Shown here piece by piece: positions 1 through 4,502 of a stretch of DNA of 6,663 bases. Numbering within the stretch: the stretch's first letter is position 1; each line of letters starts with the position of its first letter. The notes under the pieces were generated by a model. It saw only the letters and a program-made list of their open reading frames with translations, was not told where the DNA came from and ran no database searches. This stretch comes from JBPBQZ01 sp050955105 (GTDB lineage: Bacteria; Pseudomonadota; Gammaproteobacteria; Burkholderiales; Burkholderiaceae), in assembly GCA_050955105.1 (NCBI GenBank), contig JBPBQZ010000106.1, forward strand, positions 1-6,663. Reading direction: 5' to 3'. A program made the translations under genes and the position numbers.

Positions 1-123
1 TGTATGATCACGCTGCGTGTGCAGCAGATGACCAACAGCGTTCATCTGATCGAGGCGCTAGGAGGAGGGTGGAGTGACGCGCTATTGCCGTCGGAGAAAA
101 GCGTTGCCTCGTCGAAAAACTGA
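1..123 (+). CDS. C-terminus of a probable NodT/OprM-type efflux outer-membrane protein (partial)
   Basis: The frame is open from the first base and ends at TGA 121-123, giving 40 visible residues; the start lies outside the window. It contains SVHLIEALGGGWSDALLP. The ALGGGW ending followed by a short polar tail is characteristic of TolC-like outer-membrane channel proteins of RND tripartite efflux pumps (NodT/OprM family), where a final helix runs into L-x-x-ALGGGW. In that family the protein is usually a lipoprotein that forms the outer-membrane exit duct for drugs or metabolites. A pump and a periplasmic adaptor would be expected upstream, off the left edge. The gene converges with the minus-strand unknown gene, and its last codons overlap the terminator hairpin at 98-134. 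The assignment rests only on this short motif, so substrate and exact family remain open. Confidence 0.6.
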   Translation, partial: CMITLRVQQMTNSVHLIEALGGGWSDALLPSEKSVASSKN

Positions 124-134
124 GGCAACGCTTT
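98..134. terminator. Bidirectional intrinsic terminator between convergent genes
   Basis: AAAGCGTTGCCTC (98-110) and GAGGCAACGCTTT (122-134) are a perfect 13-bp inverted repeat around an 11-nt loop. Read on the minus strand, the GC-rich core stem is followed by TTTT (100-97), which suits termination after the 103-residue gene. On the plus strand it is followed by only TTT (132-134), a weaker terminator for the efflux gene, whose TGA sits at 121-123 across the loop-stem junction. Strong dyad symmetry between two convergent stop codons supports a shared terminator. Confidence 0.75.
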
Positions 135-187
135 GCGGGCAGCGGGCAGCGGGCAGCGGGCAGCGGGCAGCGGGCAGCGGGCAGCGG
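135..187 (+). repeat. Heptamer tandem array 1, (GCGGGCA) x 7.6
   Basis: Seven perfect copies of GCGGGCA (135-183) plus a partial GCGG (184-187), with no mismatches. The array starts 12 nt after the efflux gene stop, abuts the terminator hairpin on one side, and lies one base from the stop codon of the minus-strand 103-residue gene on the other. The plus strand has seven GGG tracts separated by exactly four bases (CAGC), which meets the usual G-quadruplex pattern. Perfect copies suggest recent expansion by slippage. A 7-bp unit would shift frame in coding DNA, but this array is intergenic. Confidence 0.95.
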
Positions 188-188
188 A

Positions 189-500
189 TCACGGCACCGC
201 TGGCGGTTCATCCGAACGTTCGGCACTGTCCGGTTTGCCGTCCGCCGACGTGGCGGGCGCCCCGTCGGCGCTGGCCGTCTGGCCATTCGCCAACCGCGAC
301 TGGCGGACGAAGGCCTGCGGATCAGCGCCCGCTGGCACCGGGCGGCGATAGTTCGGGTCGGTCGGCAGGTTTGTTTCAGAAACCATACCGTCCGTCGACT
401 CGGACGAACGTATCGGCTGGTTCGGGTCAGGAATGCTCAAACCGTTCAAACGGTCGGCGTCGAGGGCTTTAGTCGGGTGATTCGAGGGTGTCGTAGTCAT
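189..500 (-). CDS. Unrecognised 103-residue polar, probably disordered protein
   Basis: I do not recognise this protein. The chosen ATG (500-498) has a good ribosome binding site, GGTGGAG, 7 nt upstream on the minus strand. An earlier in-frame ATG at 557 lacks one. The product is rich in Pro, Ser, Asp, Ala and Asn, and has no Cys, no Trp, no signal peptide and no membrane segment. Residues 48-65 (TDPNYRRPVPAGADPQAF) are the most motif-like part and could be a short conserved core. The C-terminal third contains a small repeat (SADGAPAT, SADGKPDS) and ends in EPPAVP, which suggests disorder. It lies 197 bp downstream of trpE on the same strand and is followed by a strong terminator. It may be the last gene of the trpE transcript or have its own promoter. 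Both flanks carry heptamer arrays. The start signal and distinct composition argue for a real gene, but function cannot be inferred. Confidence 0.6.
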   Translation of the reverse strand: MTTTPSNHPTKALDADRLNGLSIPDPNQPIRSSESTDGMVSETNLPTDPNYRRPVPAGADPQAFVRQSRLANGQTASADGAPATSADGKPDSAERSDEPPAVP

Positions 501-597
501 CAGCGTTCTCCACCGGATATATCCACCAGTCGCAGCAACCCCTGTTCCCGCGCGCATAAAAGCCGCCCGGCATACCCTGCGCCGGTGCGCCGCCGCC

Positions 598-653
598 GCC
601 GCTCGCAGCCCGCCGCTCGCCGCTCGCAGCCCGCAGCCCGCAGCCCGCAGCCC
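598..653 (-). repeat. Heptamer tandem array 2, two unit types
   Basis: Eight contiguous 7-bp units read on the plus strand as B A B B A A A A, where A is GCAGCCC (605, 626, 633, 640, 647) and B is GCCGCTC (598, 612, 619). On the minus strand the four consecutive A units give GGG tracts spaced by four bases (653-626), a G-quadruplex pattern. The array lies in the 197 bp between the trpE stop and the start of the 103-residue gene, about 45 nt past the trpE stop. Apart from this array, a degenerate GC-rich stretch (654-691) and the ribosome binding site near 510, I see nothing else in 501-697. Confidence 0.9.
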
Positions 654-697
654 GCGCGGCTCTACGCAGCGCGCAGCCTCCCCGCCGCCCCGCGAGT

Positions 698-2191
698 TTA
701 AATCTCGCTATCCAGCCCGTCTTGCACCTGCTCGGCAGCGCGCAGCACGGCCCGCGCCTTGTTTTCGGTTTCCTGCCATTCCGATTCAGGTACTGAATCG
801 GCAACAATGCCGGCGGCGGCTTCCACATAAAGCTGGCCTTTATGGATCACACCGGTACGAATCGCGATTGCCAGATCCATTTCGCCACTGAACGACAGAT
901 AGCCGACCGCGCCGCCATACAGGCCGCGTCGCACCGGTTCCAGTTCGTCGATAATCTCCATCGCTCGCACTTTCGGCGCACCGGTCAGCGTGCCGGCCGG
1001 GAAGGTGGCGCGCAGCACGTCGAGATTGGTGATCTTTTCATCCAGCTTGCCTTCGACCGAGCTGACAATGTGCTGCACGTGCGAGTACTTCTCGATCGAC
1101 ATCTTCTCGACCAGCGTGACGCTGCCGGTCTTGGCGATACGGCCGAGGTCGTTGCGCGCAAGGTCGATCAGCATCACGTGTTCCGCCAACTCCTTCGGAT
1201 CGGCCAGCAATTCGGCCGCCAGTTCGGCATCACGTTCAGGCGTGGCGCCGCGCGGTCGCGTGCCAGCCAACGGTCGTATCGTCACGATGCGGTCATCGCC
1301 GCGACGTTCCTGCCTGACCAATATCTCCGGCGACGACCCCACAATGTGAAACTCACCCAGATCGTAGTAATACATATAGGGCGACGGGTTGATTGAGCGT
1401 AGCGCGCGATACAGCGAAAGCGGCGTATCGCGGAACGGTTTCACCAGCCGCTGCCCCACTTGCACCTGCATCAACTCACCCGCGGCGATGTATTCCTTGG
1501 CGCGCAGCACCGCCGCCAGATAATCCTCCTTGGCGAATTCACGCACGGTATCGGTGCGCATGCTCGGCCCCGTCACTGGCGACTGCACCGGTGAACGCAG
1601 CCGAGCGCGCAAGGCGCGCAGCCGCTGCCGCGCGCGCGCATAGGCCTCCGGCGCACGCGGGTCGACGTAGACGATCAGATAGAGCTTGCCCGCCAGATTG
1701 TCGATGACCGCCAGTTCCTCGGTCAGCAGCAACTGGATTTCGGGCATGCCCAGGTCGTCCGGCGCGGACGGGGCGCCAAGGCGCTTCTCGATATACCGGA
1801 CCGTGTCATAGCCGAAATAACCGGCCAGGCCGCCGCAAAAGCGCGGCAGGCCAGGGCGCTGCGCGACCTTGAAGCGCTTCTGGAAAGCTTCGATGAATTC
1901 GAGCGGATCGCCGATATGCGTTTCGACAACCTCGCCGTCGCGCACCACCTCGCAAAGCTGCCCGGTTGCGCGCACCAGCGTGTGCGCCGGCAGGCCGATA
2001 AAGGAATAGCGCCCGAAGCGTTCACCGCCGACCACGGACTCGAGCAGGAAGGAATTGGCGCCGCTGCGTTCGCCCTGGATGAACTTAAGGTAAAGCGACA
2101 GAGGCGTTTCGAGATCGGCGAGCGCTTCGGCGATCAGTGGAATGCGGTTGTAGCCATCGTTGGCCAGCGATTGGAATTCGAGTTCGGTCAT
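698..2191 (-). CDS. trpE: Anthranilate synthase component I
   Basis: It converts chorismate to anthranilate, the first committed step of tryptophan synthesis, in the cytoplasm, using ammonia from the glutaminase subunit TrpG. The product is 497 residues, normal for a stand-alone large subunit; no glutaminase domain is fused. The N-terminal domain has the LLES motif (49-52), part of the tryptophan feedback site. The chorismate-binding domain (about 222-485) shows PSPYMYYYDL (269-278), SSPEILVR (286-293), RPLAGTRPRG (306-315), DLARNDLGR (343-351), PAGTLTGAPK (398-407) and the GLYGGAVGYL region (from 423). All the usual catalytic motifs appear intact. I chose ATG 2191-2189 because MTELEF is the usual Burkholderiaceae N-terminus and AGAAGGA lies 7 nt upstream; an in-frame start 18 codons earlier is unlikely. 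It follows gph on the same strand but after a 298-bp gap with its own candidate promoter. trpG does not follow it, which is unusual for this neighbourhood. Confidence 0.97.
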   Translation of the reverse strand: MTELEFQSLANDGYNRIPLIAEALADLETPLSLYLKFIQGERSGANSFLLESVVGGERFGRYSFIGLPAHTLVRATGQLCEVVRDGEVVETHIGDPLEFIEAFQKRFKVAQRPGLPRFCGGLAGYFGYDTVRYIEKRLGAPSAPDDLGMPEIQLLLTEELAVIDNLAGKLYLIVYVDPRAPEAYARARQRLRALRARLRSPVQSPVTGPSMRTDTVREFAKEDYLAAVLRAKEYIAAGELMQVQVGQRLVKPFRDTPLSLYRALRSINPSPYMYYYDLGEFHIVGSSPEILVRQERRGDDRIVTIRPLAGTRPRGATPERDAELAAELLADPKELAEHVMLIDLARNDLGRIAKTGSVTLVEKMSIEKYSHVQHIVSSVEGKLDEKITNLDVLRATFPAGTLTGAPKVRAMEIIDELEPVRRGLYGGAVGYLSFSGEMDLAIAIRTGVIHKGQLYVEAAAGIVADSVPESEWQETENKARAVLRAAEQVQDGLDSEI

Positions 2192-2295
2192 CGGGAAATC
2201 CTTCTTGTCCGCCGCGCCATAGGGTGCGCGACGCGGACGTATCACCGTTGTTTCCTTGCCCCACGTCGTCCCGCATTACCGGGCACACAGTTCGG

Positions 2296-2328
2296 GCCTC
2301 GCGGGAGGCAGTCGTTCGAATGAACGAC
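2296..2328 (-). other. Two adjacent hairpins in the trpE leader
   Basis: GTCGTTC (2311-2317) and GAACGAC (2322-2328) form a perfect 7-bp stem with a 4-nt loop. One base away, GCCTC (2296-2300) and GAGGC (2305-2309) form a 5-bp stem with a 4-nt loop. Both would lie in the trpE leader RNA, about 105-137 nt upstream of the start codon. No T-run follows, so they are not terminators. The 2192-2489 region holds these hairpins, the candidate promoter and the terminator-like hairpin, but no convincing gene. Confidence 0.4.
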
Positions 2329-2377
2329 ACATGCTGCCCGCTGGGCCAGACTTTAAACGGAAGGAACAACGATGATG

Positions 2378-2407
2378 AAAAACGGATGCCGCGAAAATGT
2401 CCGCGGC
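2378..2407 (-). terminator. Candidate terminator of rpe-gph or attenuator of trpE
   Basis: On the minus strand GCCGCG (2407-2402) pairs with CGCGGC (2393-2388) around an 8-nt loop. After five bases (ATCCG) comes TTTTT (2382-2378). It lies about 85 nt past the gph stop and just downstream of the candidate trpE promoter. It could therefore end rpe-gph transcription or, if the promoter is real, act as a premature terminator for trpE. The gap between stem and T-run is not ideal for an intrinsic terminator. Confidence 0.35.
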
Positions 2408-2423
2408 GGCCTTGGCGCGCAAG

Positions 2424-2450
2424 AGTATAGACCGCTTGGCGCTACCACAA
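2424..2450 (-). promoter_or_regulatory. Candidate sigma-70 promoter for trpE
   Basis: On the minus strand TATACT (2429-2424) matches the -10 consensus at five of six positions. The best -35 is TTGTGG (2450-2445) with a short 15-bp spacer, or CTTGTG with 16 bp. Transcription would start near 2417, giving a leader of about 226 nt before the trpE ATG. The -10 is convincing and the -35 is weak, which would suit an activated or repressed promoter. Confidence 0.45.
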
Positions 2451-2464
2451 GGCTAACGGCGCCA
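2437..2464. promoter_or_regulatory. Dyad TGGCGC-N16-GCGCCA around the trpE -35, possible operator
   Basis: TGGCGC (2437-2442) and GCGCCA (2459-2464) are perfect inverted half-sites spaced about two helical turns centre to centre. They bracket the candidate -35 (2445-2450). This geometry fits binding by a dimeric regulator, but a GC-rich 6-mer dyad can also arise by chance. No regulator is identifiable from the window. Confidence 0.25.
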
Positions 2465-2489
2465 GGGCCAGGCTCCCCGGTCGCTACCG

Positions 2490-3230
2490 CTAAGACTCCG
2501 TTTTTTGTTCAGGAACATATGAAGGATTCAATGTTGATGCCCCGGCAGGGGCTATCAGTTGAGCTGCCGAAAGCAGCGTCGGCACTATAGCATCGGTGTC
2601 GATCGATTGTACAGACCGCCCGTGATTGTAGCCGTAGGGCACGGTCAACGACGCAATGCCCGCGGCACGCGCCGCCATGGCATCGTTCTCCGAGTCACCG
2701 ATCGCCACGGCCTGCGCGGGGCTCACACCCAATGCCTTGCAGGCTTCCAGCATCGGCTGCGGATCGGGCTTGCGGCGCGGCCAGCTATCGCCGCCATATA
2801 TCAACTCGAACTGCTCGATCAAGCCGCAGCCGCGCAGCAGATCTACCGCGAAACGCCGCGGCTTGTTGGTTACGCAGGCCAAACGCAAGCCGTTGGCGCG
2901 CATCTGCCGCAGCCCGTCCGCGACCTCCGGATAAAGCGCACTGAATCGACCATTTACTTGTGCGTAGTGCCGCTCATAAATGGTCATCGCCTCGTGCAAG
3001 GCGTCAGCGCTCAGCGCGACTGCGGAGGTGCGGTGCGACAGCACGCTGCGCAGCAGGTTTTCCGACCCTTTGCCAACGTAGCGAATCACTTCGTCGCGCG
3101 CGATCGGCGCCAGCGACAACTCGGCCAGCATGCCGTTCAGCGCCGCGGCGAAATCGTCCGACGTATCGACCATCGTGCCGTCCAGATCGATGATGGCCAG
3201 CCGCAGCGTATGCGCCGAAAACTGGCTCAC
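2490..3230 (-). CDS. gph: Phosphoglycolate phosphatase (HAD family)
   Basis: It hydrolyses 2-phosphoglycolate to glycolate and phosphate, removing a toxic product of DNA repair and oxygenation reactions, in the cytoplasm with Mg2+. The 246-residue product has all four HAD motifs: I, DLDGT (nucleophile D15, acid/base D17); II, T121 in VTNKP; III, K154 in KPDP; IV, GDSEND (178-183) with acidic metal ligands. The segment between motifs I and II is a helical cap, as in Gph-type enzymes. The start is GTG (3230-3228), whose bases overlap the rpe TGA as GTGA, so translation is probably coupled to rpe; no strong ribosome binding site is visible. Neighbour rpe supports the gph assignment, since the rpe-gph pair is common in proteobacteria. 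The last 20 or so residues form a polar, non-conserved tail. Activity on other small phosphates cannot be excluded. Confidence 0.92.
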   Translation of the reverse strand: MSQFSAHTLRLAIIDLDGTMVDTSDDFAAALNGMLAELSLAPIARDEVIRYVGKGSENLLRSVLSHRTSAVALSADALHEAMTIYERHYAQVNGRFSALYPEVADGLRQMRANGLRLACVTNKPRRFAVDLLRGCGLIEQFELIYGGDSWPRRKPDPQPMLEACKALGVSPAQAVAIGDSENDAMAARAAGIASLTVPYGYNHGRSVQSIDTDAIVPTLLSAAQLIAPAGASTLNPSYVPEQKTES

Positions 3231-3913
3231 GACGGCACCGCCGCCGCGATCGCGTCGCGCATCTCGGCGATCACATGGCGATAGTCTTTCGCGCCGAACA
3301 CCGCCGATCCGGCGACGAAGGTATCCGCTCCGGCCGCCGCGATTGCGCCAATATTGTCGGGCTTTACGCCGCCGTCCACTTCCAGCCGTATTTCGTGCCC
3401 GGTGCGCGCCGTATAGGCGTCGATGCGAAGACGCGCCTCACGCAGCTTGTTCAACGATTCCGGGATAAACGACTGGCCGCCGAATCCGGGATTGACCGAC
3501 ATGATCAGGATCGTATCGATCCGGTCCATCACGTGATCCAGAAAATTGAGGGAAGTAGCCGGGTTGAAAACCAGTCCTGCCCTGCAGCCGTGGTCGCGAA
3601 TCAACGTCAGCGTGCGATCGATATGTTCGGAGGCCTCAGGATGGAAACTGATACTGTTGGCGCCGGCCGCCGCGAATTCGGGCACCAGCGCATCCACCGG
3701 CTTTACCATCAGATGCACGTCGATCGGCACGCTGGTGTGGGGCCGCAGGGCTTTGCAGAACATCGGCCCCATCGTCAGATTCGGCACGTAATGATTATCC
3801 ATCACGTCAAAATGGATCCAGTCGGCGCCGGCGGCGACGACATCGCGAACTTCTTCGCCCAGACGGGCGAAATCGGCCGACAGAATGCTTGGCGCGATGC
3901 GGTATTGAGTCAT
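3227..3913 (-). CDS. rpe: Ribulose-phosphate 3-epimerase
   Basis: It interconverts ribulose 5-phosphate and xylulose 5-phosphate in the pentose phosphate pathway (and the Calvin cycle where present), in the cytoplasm with a divalent metal. The 228-residue product is the family length and a single TIM barrel. APSILSADF (7-15) opens the barrel. H34 and D36 in HFDVMD, H67 in DVHLM, and D180 in EVDGG are the expected metal ligands, with D36 and D180 as acid/base. NPGFGGQSF (141-149) is the phosphate and active-site loop, and GSAVFG (202-207) binds phosphate. I chose ATG 3913-3911 because MTQYRIAPSIL matches the family start; the ATG 17 codons earlier would add an unrelated extension. The ribosome binding site is weak (AGGGG about 11 nt upstream). 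The gene is first in the minus-strand group, overlaps gph by 4 bp and is divergent from apaG. Confidence 0.96.
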   Translation of the reverse strand: MTQYRIAPSILSADFARLGEEVRDVVAAGADWIHFDVMDNHYVPNLTMGPMFCKALRPHTSVPIDVHLMVKPVDALVPEFAAAGANSISFHPEASEHIDRTLTLIRDHGCRAGLVFNPATSLNFLDHVMDRIDTILIMSVNPGFGGQSFIPESLNKLREARLRIDAYTARTGHEIRLEVDGGVKPDNIGAIAAAGADTFVAGSAVFGAKDYRHVIAEMRDAIAAAVPS

Positions 3914-3981
3914 GAAAGAAGCCGCCCCTAATTGCCCGCTGGAATTGCGGGAGATCGAATCCACCGCTTTGCGCGGATCGA

Positions 3982-3991
3982 TGCTATTTTA
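3982..3991. promoter_or_regulatory. Candidate overlapping divergent -10 elements between rpe and apaG
   Basis: In the 140-bp gap, TGCTATTTT (3982-3990) reads as an extended -10 toward apaG, with a start near 3997. The complement of 3986-3991 reads TAAAAT, a -10-like hexamer toward rpe. The surrounding GCTATTTTAGC is a short dyad. No good -35 is evident in either direction, so this is tentative. I see nothing else definite in the gap. Confidence 0.3.
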
Positions 3992-4053
3992 GCGTCGCCA
4001 ACTAGGCAGCGCTGTTTCGCCGAATCTTCCGCCCCTCCAACTCAACGACGCCG

Positions 4054-4428
4054 ATGAGCCAGTATCAAATGACCGTAACGGTCGTGCCGCGCTATCTTCC
4101 CGAGCAGTCCGACCCGGAAGAGCAGCGATTCGCTTTCGCCTACACCGTCAAAGTCGCGAATTCCGGAACCGTCGCGGCTCAGCTGATCGCCCGCCACTGG
4201 CTGATTACCGACGGCAACGACACAGTGCAAGAGGTGAAAGGACTCGGGGTCGTTGGTCATCAGCCGCTGCTCAAGCCCGGGGAACAGTTCGAATATACGA
4301 GCTGGGCCCAGATTTCCACGCCGGTCGGCACCATGCGCGGCGCTTATTTCTGCGTAGCTGAAGATGGCGAGCGATTCGAAGCGGATGTGCCCGAGTTTTC
4401 GCTTTCCATGCCGCGCACTTTGCACTGA
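4054..4428 (+). CDS. apaG: ApaG-domain protein (DUF525)
   Basis: ApaG is a small single-domain cytoplasmic protein with an immunoglobulin/fibronectin-III-like beta fold. In enterobacteria it is encoded near apaH and has been linked to Co2+/Mg2+ tolerance, but its biochemical role is not settled. The 124-residue product is the usual length. The family blocks are present: RHWLITD (47-53), the glycine-rich VKGLGVVGHQP (61-71), PGEQFEYTSW (75-84) and GTMRGAYFCV (92-101). The start is ATG 4054 because MSQYQMTVTVVPRYLPEQS fits the family N-terminus. No clear ribosome binding site precedes it. It is the first gene of the plus-strand group, divergent from rpe, a pairing I recall from Burkholderiaceae; mltA follows closely. 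Confidence 0.95.
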   Translation: MSQYQMTVTVVPRYLPEQSDPEEQRFAFAYTVKVANSGTVAAQLIARHWLITDGNDTVQEVKGLGVVGHQPLLKPGEQFEYTSWAQISTPVGTMRGAYFCVAEDGERFEADVPEFSLSMPRTLH

Positions 4429-4502
4429 GTCGCCGCACGATGGGGGTCCGCCGGTCGATTGCCGAGGCCGTGAGTCGTAGCGCGACATGTCGCAGGGCAT
4501 CG

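Noticed and set aside
135..187. Heptamer array considered as a CRISPR array or coding repeat
   Set aside because: The units are only 7 bp with no spacers, and both neighbouring genes stop before it.
212..223. 12-bp palindrome CCGAACGTTCGG inside the 103-residue gene
   Set aside because: It is intragenic, with no promoter nearby and no second copy in the window; likely chance.
469..573. 34-residue minus-strand frame with adjacent Trp codons (523-528) downstream of trpE, possible tryptophan leader peptide
   Set aside because: AGGG is only one base from its ATG, no terminator/antiterminator pair follows, and it lies downstream rather than upstream of trpE.
692..708. GCGAG-N7-CTCGC hairpin across the trpE stop codon
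   Set aside because: A 5-bp stem without a T-run on the minus strand; too weak to call a terminator.
842..1396. Long plus-strand open frame antisense to trpE
   Set aside because: It lies wholly inside a clearly homologous trpE gene. Its product resembles no family I know, and long antisense frames are expected in GC-rich DNA.
2276..2332. 18-codon minus-strand frame in the trpE leader
   Set aside because: It has no Trp codon and no convincing ribosome binding site, so it does not support a leader-peptide attenuator.
2559..3931. Two long plus-strand frames (2559-3284, 3275-3931) antisense to gph and rpe
   Set aside because: They mirror the coding genes, have no ribosome binding sites, and give Arg/His/Gln-rich products typical of antisense translation.
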